A stretch of 5,445 nucleotides of DNA from Phycisphaera sp. (GCA_002732755.1 NVSP01000004.1:4532-9976); one strand, 5' to 3'. Shown: positions 1-5,445, numbered from the stretch's first letter. Notes: generated by a model not told the origin, from the sequence alone. Numbers and translations are program-made.

Positions 1-2808
1 ATGAAAAAGCTATCGACCCTTGGCCTGCTGGCGTGTGCAGGAATGACAAGCTCGGCACACGCTCAGCCGCTTGAGATGCGGGGCGATGTTCTTACGGGCA
101 CGCTCGACAACGGCCTTGCCTACATCATCAAAGAGCACGCCAATCCGCCGGGGCGCAGCGCAATGTACCTGCACATCTCGTCCGGCTCTCTCAACGAGAC
201 CGACGACATTCAGGGCATTAGTCACTTTTTAGAACATATGGCATTCAACGGTTCAGAGAACTTTGCTCCGGGCGAACTGATCCCGTTCTTTGAGTCCATC
301 GGCCTGACCTTTGGTCGCCACCAGAACGCGTTTACGAGTTTCGACCAGACGACTTATATCCTTGAACTTCCAGATGCACAGCACGACACGTTGGGTAAGG
401 CGATGCTGTTCTTTGGCGATGTCGCGTTTGGGCTGAGCTTGCTCGAAGACGAGATCGACGAAGAGCGTGGCGTGATCCTTGAAGAAAAGCGCACAAGGCT
501 TGGTCCTCAGCAGCGCGTGCAGGAAGAGTTCTTTCGCCGCCTTGCGCCGGGATCGACCTTTGGACAGCGTCTCCCGATCGGCATCGAAGAAACGCTCATG
601 TCGATGCAGCAAAAAGACTTCCGCCAGTACGTCGATACATGGTACGTTCCCAGCAACATGACGCTGATCGTGGTCGCCGATGCCAAACCCGAGATGGTGC
701 TCAAAGAGATTCGCAACAGCTTTGAACGCGGCGCGTATGTCGAGCGGCCGGAGGATCTCGATATCAACCTCACGCCGTACGATTCGATGCGAAGCGTGGT
801 GATTACCGACGATGAATTGACCGAGTCATCGATTCAGATTATCAACATCCGCAACCCATTGCCCGCGGTCACGACCAGAGAAGGCCTGCGCCAGAGCCTG
901 ATCGACGATCTCGCGTCGAGCGTCTTTAACCGTCGGCTGCGCAAGAAGATCAATGAGGGCGAGACGACCATGCTCTCGGGCGGGGCGTTCATGGCGGATC
1001 TGTTTGGCGCGGTCCGCGTCAGCATAATCAACGCCGACGGCAGGCCCGATCAGTGGGAGGCGATGCTCAACGAATCAACGCTCGAACTCCGCAGGGCGAG
1101 GCTTCACGGCTTCTCGAGCCGAGAAATCGACGATGCCCGTAAATCGCTCATCGCACGAGCCGAACGCAGCGCAGAATCAGAAGCAACGCTCCCCGCCCGC
1201 GCGATCTTGGGATCGATCAACAACTCGGTTGCCAGCGGCGCGACCGTGATCTCGGCGGCGCAGCGGTTGGAACTTATCCAAGAACTTGTGCCGACAATCT
1301 CGGATGAGGAAGTCAGCGATCGGTTCGATGATCTGTACGACGATGAGAATGTCGCGATCATGCTGACCGCACCGAGCGCGATCGCTGTGCCGACAGAGTC
1401 GGAGCTTCTGGAGCTTGCACGGGTCGCTCTTGCTGCGACACCCGAGGCTGAGGCGGATGCGGAACGCCCGTCTGAGTTGATGGCAAGTATTCCAGAAGCC
1501 GGAGAGTTTACTGAAATAGGTCGACATGAAACAACCAATGTTTGGTCTGCGTGGCTCGACAACGGCATCCGTGTCCACCACCGCGAGATGGACTACCGCA
1601 AGGACAGCGCGACCATCACCATCACGCTCGCGGGCGGCCGGATCCAAGAGAACGCGCAGAACAAAGGCGTCAGCGAAGTCGCGGCACTCGCGTTCCTCCA
1701 GCCCGCGACGCACAACCTGACCAGCACCAACATCTCTGACCTTATGACCGGCAAGAAAGCCAGCTTCCGCGGCGGTGGCGCAGGGGCGGACTCGATCTCG
1801 ATGAGCGTTTCGGGTAACCCCGATGACATGGAAGCCGCCATGCAGGTGGCGCACCTCATGCTGACCAAACCCATGATCGAGCAGTCCGCGCTCGACCGCT
1901 GGCGTGACGGCCAGATCCAGGGCATCGAAATGCGCACCACCCAGCCGATGGGTAAACTTCAGGAATTGCTCCCGACCCTGATTTCTCCAGAAGGCGAAAC
2001 CCGGCTCACACCGATGAGCCTTGAACGAGTCGAGGCGATCACAATCGGCGAGGCGCAGGACTGGCTCGACTACATGGTGCAGACCGCGCCGATCGAGGTC
2101 TCGATCGTGGGCGACATCAACAAAGAACGCGCGTTCGAGCTGGTCGAAACATACCTCGGCTCGCTGCCGACTCGTGAGCGGATTTCTGAAGACACGCTCG
2201 ACGAGTACCGCAACATCGCCCGTCCCCAAGGCCCGCTTGAGGCGTTTGTCACGATGAAAACGCAGACCCCGATGGCGATCGCGATCGCTGGTACCTTCGG
2301 GCCTGACCAATCAAACATCCGCGATGTTCGGCTCATCAACATGGCGACCAAGATCCTCTCGACGCGCATGGTCAAACGCATCCGCGAAGAACTGCAACTC
2401 GTCTATTCGATCAGCACGGTCAGCCAGCCTTCAACCGCATACCCGGGGATGGGTCTGATCTTCGCGGCCGGCCCGTGCAAACCCGGCAATGAGGGCAAGC
2501 TCGCAAGCGAGATCCAGAGCATGTTCGCCGAGTTCGCCGAGTTCGGCCCAAGCGGTGAAGAAGTCGAAACCGCGCGAGGCCAGCTCTTCAACACGCTCGA
2601 CGAACAACTCAAAGAACCAAGCTACTGGTCGGGCACACTCGATGACATGACCTACCGCGGCACAAGCCTCGACGATGTCGCCGCCATCGAAGAGGACTAC
2701 GCAACATTCACAACCGACGAAATCCGTGAAGCATTCGACCGCTACTACGGCCCGGAGAACAAGGTCTCCGTCACCGTCGCGCCTGAACCAGAAGCAGAAG
2801 GCGGCTAG
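1..2808 (+). CDS. Exported M16 family zinc metalloprotease (PqqL/pitrilysin-like, two-repeat)
   Basis: This is a complete 935-residue insulinase-superfamily (M16) peptidase, expected to cleave peptides or proteins outside the cytoplasm. Residues 1-21 look like a Sec signal peptide (KK n-region, short hydrophobic core, cleavage after AHA before Q22). A lipobox-like LLAC ending at Cys12 sits very early, so lipidation is less likely. The inverted zinc motif HFLEH is at 75-79: His75 and His79 bind zinc and Glu78 is catalytic. Glu155 in EERGVILEE fits the third ligand, 76 residues after His79. An acidic linker around 480-505 joins a second half that starts near residue 514 (WLDNGIRV, echoing LDNGLAYII in the first half). 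The second half has lost the zinc motif (E559, A562 and L563 align with the metal and catalytic positions). It keeps the REELQLVYS segment, whose Arg795 and Tyr802 match the substrate-binding pair known in the family. The length matches PqqL-type proteins (about 930). The start codon is the first base, so upstream signals are not visible. The family call is firm; the substrate is unknown. Confidence 0.95.
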   Translation: MKKLSTLGLLACAGMTSSAHAQPLEMRGDVLTGTLDNGLAYIIKEHANPPGRSAMYLHISSGSLNETDDIQGISHFLEHMAFNGSENFAPGELIPFFESIGLTFGRHQNAFTSFDQTTYILELPDAQHDTLGKAMLFFGDVAFGLSLLEDEIDEERGVILEEKRTRLGPQQRVQEEFFRRLAPGSTFGQRLPIGIEETLMSMQQKDFRQYVDTWYVPSNMTLIVVADAKPEMVLKEIRNSFERGAYVERPEDLDINLTPYDSMRSVVITDDELTESSIQIINIRNPLPAVTTREGLRQSLIDDLASSVFNRRLRKKINEGETTMLSGGAFMADLFGAVRVSIINADGRPDQWEAMLNESTLELRRARLHGFSSREIDDARKSLIARAERSAESEATLPARAILGSINNSVASGATVISAAQRLELIQELVPTISDEEVSDRFDDLYDDENVAIMLTAPSAIAVPTESELLELARVALAATPEAEADAERPSELMASIPEAGEFTEIGRHETTNVWSAWLDNGIRVHHREMDYRKDSATITITLAGGRIQENAQNKGVSEVAALAFLQPATHNLTSTNISDLMTGKKASFRGGGAGADSISMSVSGNPDDMEAAMQVAHLMLTKPMIEQSALDRWRDGQIQGIEMRTTQPMGKLQELLPTLISPEGETRLTPMSLERVEAITIGEAQDWLDYMVQTAPIEVSIVGDINKERAFELVETYLGSLPTRERISEDTLDEYRNIARPQGPLEAFVTMKTQTPMAIAIAGTFGPDQSNIRDVRLINMATKILSTRMVKRIREELQLVYSISTVSQPSTAYPGMGLIFAAGPCKPGNEGKLASEIQSMFAEFAEFGPSGEEVETARGQLFNTLDEQLKEPSYWSGTLDDMTYRGTSLDDVAAIEEDYATFTTDEIREAFDRYYGPENKVSVTVAPEPEAEGG

Positions 2809-2843
2809 TGCGCCTTGCAAAGTCATGTACCATCCTGTGCCCG

Positions 2844-2856
2844 GGCCGTGTCGGCC
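2844..2856. other. Small GC hairpin just downstream of the protease gene
   Basis: GGCCG and CGGCC form a perfect 5-bp stem around a 3-nt loop, beginning 36 nt after the protease stop codon. No T-run follows, so it is not a standard intrinsic terminator, though it could help stabilise the 3' end of the protease mRNA. A second dyad, GTGCAA-N15-TTGCAC (2857-2883), abuts it. Confidence 0.3.
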
Positions 2857-3091
2857 GTGCAAACTGCTGGGTGAGACTTGCACAACCAACGACATGGCTT
2901 ACGGTGCCACGGAAGATTCCTCGCGAGGGGTTCATCCTGCAGCAGATGCTCGCGTTGTAGAGGGTGATCTTAGTGGTGACCCACCTGCGGACACGGTCGA
3001 GTCTTCGGACCAAAGCGGGCAGGGGGCGCAAGCCCGCCGCCGAAGCAACTCATCACGCCAGAACTCCATCGCGGCGCGACGCTCGGCTCGC

Positions 3092-3210
3092 TCCGCGGAT
3101 CACCCGCCATACATTCTTGTCCATGCGTGCCTACTTGTGGTCCTGTCAGACCGGGGGCATGTGCGGCATGGACAAGCACTTGGCGCAACTCTGAACAACG
3201 ATCGCGCGGA
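3092..3210. ncRNA. Candidate structured RNA: nested rod-like inverted repeat
   Basis: Five helices nest in order around one centre. P1 pairs 3092-3101 with 3200-3210 (10 bp, one bulged G). P2 pairs 3105-3109 with 3181-3185 (CGCCA/TGGCG). P3 pairs 3116-3126 with 3166-3176 (CTTGTCCATGC/GCATGGACAAG, 11 bp, perfect). P4 pairs 3128-3131 with 3156-3159. P5 pairs 3139-3142 with 3149-3152 and closes a 6-nt loop. This gives about 34 pairs in 119 nt, with internal loops between the helices. The shape recalls a rod-like regulatory RNA such as 6S, but I see no family-specific sequence and cannot assign one. A palindromic repeat or transposon-end relic would look similar. The strand is undetermined. Confidence 0.3.
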
Positions 3211-3246
3211 TTCCTCTGTGGCTTGCAAAGAAGGAACATACCCATT

Positions 3247-3275
3247 TTGGGTTGCAAACAAAGACCGTATACAAT
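3247..3275 (+). promoter_or_regulatory. Candidate sigma70-type promoter upstream of the regulator gene
   Basis: A TACAAT -10 hexamer (3270-3275, five of six consensus bases) sits 17 nt after a weak TTGGGT -35-like hexamer (3247-3252). The surroundings are locally AT-rich compared with the neighbouring DNA. Transcription would start near 3282, giving the LuxR-type gene a leader of about 190 nt that contains the dyad at 3296-3316. A second TACAAT at 3389-3394 has only a poor GTGCAA -35 match 16 nt upstream and is a weaker alternative closer to the gene. Both assignments rest on sequence match alone. Confidence 0.35.
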
Positions 3276-3295
3276 ATGAACCCACCAATTTAGGC

Positions 3296-3316
3296 TAGTA
3301 TCAGGGGATGATACTA
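3296..3316. promoter_or_regulatory. Operator-like 8+8 bp dyad
   Basis: TAGTATCA (3296-3303) and TGATACTA (3309-3316) form a perfect inverted repeat around the 5-nt centre GGGGA. It lies about 14-34 nt after the predicted start of the upstream promoter, where a bound dimeric regulator would block transcription. The 21-nt span is typical of dimer-binding sites, and the neighbouring LuxR-type protein is a candidate ligand. It could instead act as an mRNA hairpin; CCTATTTTA follows it, but the stem is AT-rich and would be a weak terminator. Confidence 0.4.
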
Positions 3317-3459
3317 CCTATTTTACCGGTATAGACCAATCCGACCCGATCAAGGTGGATTCGGGGGTGCAAAATCGCCGAGGTCCGGTACAATGCCCGC
3401 TGTGCGGACTGTAAAGCCGGCGCAGCGAATCGCGTGAGGGATGTGTTCTCCGCCCCCGC

Positions 3460-3465
3460 AGGAGG
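3460..3465 (+). promoter_or_regulatory. Shine-Dalgarno sequence of the LuxR-type gene
   Basis: AGGAGG, a full match to the anti-Shine-Dalgarno core, ends 6 nt before the ATG at 3472. It fixes that codon as the start of the regulator gene. Confidence 0.85.
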
Positions 3466-3471
3466 ATTCCG

Positions 3472-4431
3472 ATGGACACCGATCGCCAGAGTACATTCGA
3501 TGCCGTGATGGCATCCTTGGCGCACACCGCCGAGTCGATCGTCGAACTGCCCGCGGTAGCCACACTCGAATGGTGCGACCGAGCCGCGTGGTGTCTTGCG
3601 GGCCTTGCTGAGCCAGCACTTGCAACGCTCACCATCGGCACGCTCTCGCCCACCGGCGACCTGACCAACCAAGAAGTCTCCGGCGTTGCCGCACGCGCTG
3701 GCGTTGCTCGCGCCCGGCCCATCCATCGCGCCGGCAGCGAATACCGCGGCGAAGACCCAAGGCTCGCAACACTCCGCGTCCGGGCCGCCCGGTTTCGGCG
3801 CGTCGGTGTCCGCGTCTCGATGAGCACACGCAACACACCGACCGTCGGCAGGCTCACCGAATTGCCCGGCGGCGAAACCGTCACGCGCGGCGACATCCCA
3901 AGACTCTGGCACGGCCTCGAATCCTCCGACATCCTCGTCGGAATACTTGGTATCGGAAACCCAGACGAAGGCAGAGTCATGATCGCGCAGGTCGCCCCGC
4001 TCGGTGCAGGCATCAGGCTCACACCAGCGCACAGCCACGCGATGGCAGCGGTCCTGCCCGTACTCGCACGGCGCACAATCCTGGCGCTTGGCGATGGTGC
4101 CAATGGCCCAACGAAGTGGCTCACGCAGCGCGAGCAAGTCGTCCTCGAACAACTCACGCTCGGAAAGAGTGTCCGCCAGATCGCCGACGACCTGGGCAGA
4201 AGCCCGCACACCGTCCACGACCATGTCAAAAGCCTGCACCGCAAGCTCAACGCGTCAAGCCGAGGCGAACTCGTGGCCCGGGCACTCGGTCACACCGCGA
4301 TCGACCCCGACACGCACCAACAGATCTCAACCACGATCGAACCAAAGCTCGGCGAGACCGCTCCGAATCAGGCAAGCATCGAGTCCAAACCCTTTGGTAT
4401 CCGAACCGACGCGCAGCGCCGCGACCAGTAG
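3472..4431 (+). CDS. LuxR-family transcriptional regulator with uncharacterised N-terminal domain
   Basis: This gene encodes a 319-residue DNA-binding regulator. Residues 216-272 form a clear LuxR/FixJ C-terminal helix-turn-helix: WLTQREQVVLEQLTLGKS, then the IADDLGRSPHTVHDH turn and recognition helix, then HRKLNASSRGELVARAL. These match the family pattern LTxRE, G-S-xxxIA-L, TVxxHV and KL. Residues 1-205 show neither the acidic pocket and lysine of a response-regulator receiver nor the N-terminal motifs of acyl-homoserine-lactone receptors, so the input signal is unknown. The segment around 168-208 (beta-like GRVMIAQVAPLGAG, then a long Ala/Leu-rich helix into the HTH) would suit a PAS- or GAF-like sensor fold, but that is inference. 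A polar tail of about 45 residues follows the HTH. No sensor kinase is adjacent, so it looks like an orphan regulator. The start is set by AGGAGG 6 nt upstream. The convergent lipoprotein gene lies beyond a hairpin repeat element. Confidence 0.92.
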   Translation: MDTDRQSTFDAVMASLAHTAESIVELPAVATLEWCDRAAWCLAGLAEPALATLTIGTLSPTGDLTNQEVSGVAARAGVARARPIHRAGSEYRGEDPRLATLRVRAARFRRVGVRVSMSTRNTPTVGRLTELPGGETVTRGDIPRLWHGLESSDILVGILGIGNPDEGRVMIAQVAPLGAGIRLTPAHSHAMAAVLPVLARRTILALGDGANGPTKWLTQREQVVLEQLTLGKSVRQIADDLGRSPHTVHDHVKSLHRKLNASSRGELVARALGHTAIDPDTHQQISTTIEPKLGETAPNQASIESKPFGIRTDAQRRDQ

Positions 4432-4455
4432 GGCCAAATGTATTGTGACCCGTGC

Positions 4456-4486
4456 CACTGACCTGTCTTCAGGTCAGTGTCTTTTA
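4456..4486 (+). terminator. Likely intrinsic terminator of the LuxR-type gene (left repeat arm)
   Basis: The 10-bp stem CACTGACCTG/CAGGTCAGTG with loop TCTT (4456-4479) begins 24 nt after the regulator stop codon. It is followed by TCTTTTA, a usable U-rich tract. It is the left half of the inverted repeat pair. Confidence 0.65.
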
Positions 4487-4515
4487 TAGTGCATGACACA
4501 CAAGTGTGCTGGTCC

Positions 4516-4544
4516 AAGAGCACTGACCTGAAGACAGGTCAGTG
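4516..4544 (-). terminator. Possible terminator of the leftward lipoprotein gene (right repeat arm)
   Basis: Read leftward, the same 10-bp stem with loop TCTT (4544 down to 4521) begins 23 nt after the lipoprotein stop codon. It is followed by CTCTT, a weaker U-tract than on the other side. The alternative outer pairing GAGCAC/GTGCTC (4518-4523 with 4551-4556) could compete with or extend the hairpin. Confidence 0.45.
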
Positions 4545-4567
4545 GCACGGGTGCTCTAAAATCTTGC

Positions 4568-5200
4568 CTACTCGTTCTCGGTCAACAACCCGCGCCTGAC
4601 CCGACTTGCGAGTTTCTCTTCGAGAGCATGGTCACGCTGCGTCACGACAGAGAACGACCGATACATACCCCGGCTGCCAAGCGATGGATCGCGCGTGTGG
4701 CTCGAACTCGACACGCTGACCGTTGACGGCCGCCAGTACGGCCGATACAAACGCTCGATCGTCACCACAACAACGCCTACAAGCCGTTCGTCTTGAGAGA
4801 CATCGATGGTCGACCGCACGGCTTGTGTGCCAGCAATCTGTGAGCCAGCTTTATCGCTTGGCAACCGATCAACTGCGGACTCTGGCACAAATGTTACTCG
4901 CACAACGCGTTTCTGCTTGTGGGCAAGATCCGCGATTTCAGAATTGAGACTCGTTTGCTGACGGTCCCAAGGCGTGGCAAGGCCGCCCGACGACAACGGC
5001 TTGGTCGTCAGCACACCCGCACGCGCATCGACGCGGTCAAGAATAAACCCAAGGCTCGTCAGTTCTTGGCGTGTCTGGTTGAACGCAGCGTCGTAGCCGC
5101 CCACTTCGATAATAAATCGACTGCTCGTACCGGCGGGAACCGACGAGCAGCCGACCGCAAAGACGCAGCACCAGATCAAGATGACAAGTCGTGTAACCAT
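4568..5200 (-). CDS. Predicted lipoprotein of unknown function
   Basis: This encodes a 210-residue protein. Its N-terminus is a lipoprotein signal: MVTR, a hydrophobic core LVILIWCCVFAV, then a lipobox-like AVGC with Cys18 as the probable lipidated residue, so it should be anchored in a membrane facing the periplasm. The mature part has an alternating pattern (RFIIEVGGYDAAFNQTRQEL around 28-47, FILDRVDARAGVLTTKP around 52-68, RVVRVTFVP around 98-106, VGVVVVTIERLYRP around 141-154). This suggests a small alpha/beta domain, then a Ser-rich stretch (162-167) and a charged C-terminal helix. I associate the pattern of a 'GF-LDRVD-R-GVLTT' segment plus 'ERLYRP' with uncharacterised planctomycete lipoproteins, from memory only. 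The frame is open further upstream, but the ATG at 5200 gives the signal peptide and follows the decarboxylase stop by 10 nt, so translation is probably coupled. Confidence 0.85.
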   Translation of the reverse strand: MVTRLVILIWCCVFAVGCSSVPAGTSSRFIIEVGGYDAAFNQTRQELTSLGFILDRVDARAGVLTTKPLSSGGLATPWDRQQTSLNSEIADLAHKQKRVVRVTFVPESAVDRLPSDKAGSQIAGTQAVRSTIDVSQDERLVGVVVVTIERLYRPYWRPSTVSVSSSSHTRDPSLGSRGMYRSFSVVTQRDHALEEKLASRVRRGLLTENE

Positions 5201-5209
5201 GTGCGTAAG

Positions 5210-5218
5210 CCTACCCCC
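5210..5218 (-). promoter_or_regulatory. G-rich ribosome binding site overlapping the upstream stop codon
   Basis: On the minus strand, GGGGGTAGG lies 9 nt before the lipoprotein ATG and contains the TAG stop of the decarboxylase gene (5213-5211). It is only a loose Shine-Dalgarno match. The overlap favours translational coupling, with ribosomes ending the decarboxylase re-initiating on the lipoprotein. Confidence 0.4.
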
Positions 5219-5445
5219 GCGCGCCGCTGTCTGCTTGCAAAGCCGCGATATCTGCAAGTGATGCGAGCGAATCAAACAACGCCCGGATGTGCTGCTCTTT
5301 CGTTGTGGTCGCGCCGATCGCAACACGGATCGCATACCGACTGCCATCGCCGATCGGGACAGCGGTGTGCGTCAGGAACGCCGGGCCGCGCTCGTTGACC
5401 GTTTCCATGAGCCGACGCGTCGCATCATCGCCGGCGACAAGCGCA
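5211..5445 (-). CDS. PLP-dependent decarboxylase, C-terminal fragment (aromatic amino acid / group II family)
   Basis: Only the last 77 residues and the stop codon are in the window; the gene continues beyond the right edge. The sequence LMETVNERGPAFLTHTAVP (residues 13-31 of the visible part), followed by YAIRVAIGATTTKEQHI, matches the C-terminal signature of group II pyridoxal-phosphate decarboxylases (DDC/AADC type: 'VN--G--FLTHT', then 'LR-AIG---T---H' and a final helix). The family removes the carboxyl group from amino acids such as tyrosine, tryptophan, DOPA or glutamate in the cytoplasm; the PLP-binding lysine lies outside the window, and substrate cannot be judged from this fragment. 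The tail after the last helix (ALQADSGARG) is short and polar. It is the upstream member of a leftward pair with the lipoprotein. Confidence 0.85.
   Translation of the reverse strand, partial: ALVAGDDATRRLMETVNERGPAFLTHTAVPIGDGSRYAIRVAIGATTTKEQHIRALFDSLASLADIAALQADSGARG

Larger units (their letters stand above)
2809..3295. other. Long gene-free intergenic region rich in inverted repeats
   Basis: I see no convincing gene here. Reading frames on both strands either begin inside the protease gene or carry low-complexity, Arg/Pro/Ser-rich translations without recognisable domains or ribosome binding sites. The stretch holds many small dyads: GGCCG-tgt-CGGCC at 2844-2856, GTGCAA-N15-TTGCAC at 2857-2883, the 10-bp palindrome CCTCGCGAGG at 2919-2928, C(TTCG)G and GGGC(GCAA)GCCC hairpins at 3001-3035, and the nested fold at 3092-3210. 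No tRNA, tmRNA, RNase P RNA or SRP RNA signature was recognised. It may hold a non-coding RNA, a long untranslated region, or decayed mobile DNA. Confidence 0.6.
4449..4551. repeat. Perfect 31-nt inverted repeat pair with self-palindromic arms (REP/BIME-like)
   Basis: The 31 bases at 4449-4479 recur exactly, in reverse complement, at 4521-4551, with 41 nt between them. Each copy contains its own perfect 10-bp stem (CACTGACCTG/CAGGTCAGTG) with a 4-nt loop, TCTT in the left copy and AAGA in the right. The asymmetric outer flank is CCCGTGC on the left and GCACGGG on the right. Two head-to-head hairpins with a conserved flank are the architecture of bacterial REP doublets (BIMEs), which in other bacteria are spread by Y1 transposases of the TnpA-REP type. 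No such transposase is in the window. The element fills nearly the whole gap between two convergent genes, 17 nt from one stop codon and 16 nt from the other. Confidence 0.85.

Noticed and set aside
1177..2310. Long open frame (377 codons) on the minus strand inside the protease gene
   Set aside because: It is fully antisense to a well-supported M16 gene with intact motifs. Its translation is rich in Arg, His and Asp with no domain, a normal shadow of GC-rich coding DNA.
3092..3210. tRNA, tmRNA, RNase P RNA or SRP RNA identity for the structured region
   Set aside because: No cloverleaf or CCA end, no tmRNA tag frame, no RNase P core sequences and no SRP GGAAG-type loop were found.
2675..3298. 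Plus-strand open frame of 207 codons running from the protease 3' end through the intergenic region
   Set aside because: It starts inside the protease gene out of frame, has no ribosome binding site, and gives a low-complexity Ser/Arg/Thr-rich translation.
3301..4250. Two overlapping minus-strand open frames of about 310 codons opposite the LuxR-type gene
   Set aside because: The plus strand encodes a recognisable LuxR helix-turn-helix with an AGGAGG site. The antisense translations are Cys/Arg-rich and domain-free.
4449..4551. CRISPR-like reading of the repeat pair
   Set aside because: There are only two copies, in inverted rather than direct orientation, with a single 41-nt spacer and no cas genes.
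2815..5242. CTTGCAAAG occurring three times (2815-2823, 3222-3230, 5234-5242)
   Set aside because: These are nine-base matches at unrelated positions, one within coding sequence, with no shared flanks. Chance is a sufficient explanation.
5201..5347. Upstream extension of the lipoprotein frame to an ATG at 5347
   Set aside because: It would overlap the decarboxylase coding sequence by more than 130 nt and bury the lipoprotein signal inside the protein. The ATG at 5200 fits the signal peptide and operon spacing.
4919..5398. Plus-strand open frame of 159 codons opposite the lipoprotein and decarboxylase genes
   Set aside because: It is antisense to two supported genes, and its Arg-rich translation has no recognisable feature.

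Overview
The window is moderately GC-rich bacterial DNA carrying three complete protein genes and the 3' end of a fourth. The protein types suggest a planctomycete, possibly of the Phycisphaerae: a two-repeat M16 zinc protease with a signal peptide, an orphan LuxR-type regulator, and a small lipoprotein of a kind I associate with that group. This placement is an inference; no rRNA or marker gene is present.

Layout. Bases 1-2808 (+) encode a complete 935-residue exported M16 metalloprotease, with its start codon at the first base. Bases 2809-3471 are a gene-free stretch of about 660 nt, unusually rich in inverted repeats. It holds a nested rod-like fold at 3092-3210, with small tetraloop-like hairpins just before it. 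A candidate promoter lies near 3247-3275, followed by an 8+8 bp operator-like dyad at 3296-3316. Bases 3472-4431 (+) encode a LuxR-family regulator with a strong AGGAGG ribosome binding site and no receiver domain.

Bases 4432-4567 separate this gene from the convergent genes to its right. The gap contains a perfect 31-nt inverted repeat pair (4449-4479 and 4521-4551). Each arm is itself a 10-bp hairpin, so the element looks like a REP/BIME-type repeat or a symmetric bidirectional terminator. Bases 4568-5200 (-) encode a 210-residue predicted lipoprotein. Its start lies 10 nt after the stop of a PLP-dependent decarboxylase, whose C-terminus occupies 5211-5445 (-) and runs off the right edge. 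These last two genes look like one leftward operon.

No pathway joins all four genes. The protease and regulator point right and may be independent units. The decarboxylase and lipoprotein point left and converge on the regulator at the repeat element. The two most unusual signals are non-coding: the palindromic repeat pair between the convergent genes, and the structured stretch between the protease and the regulator.
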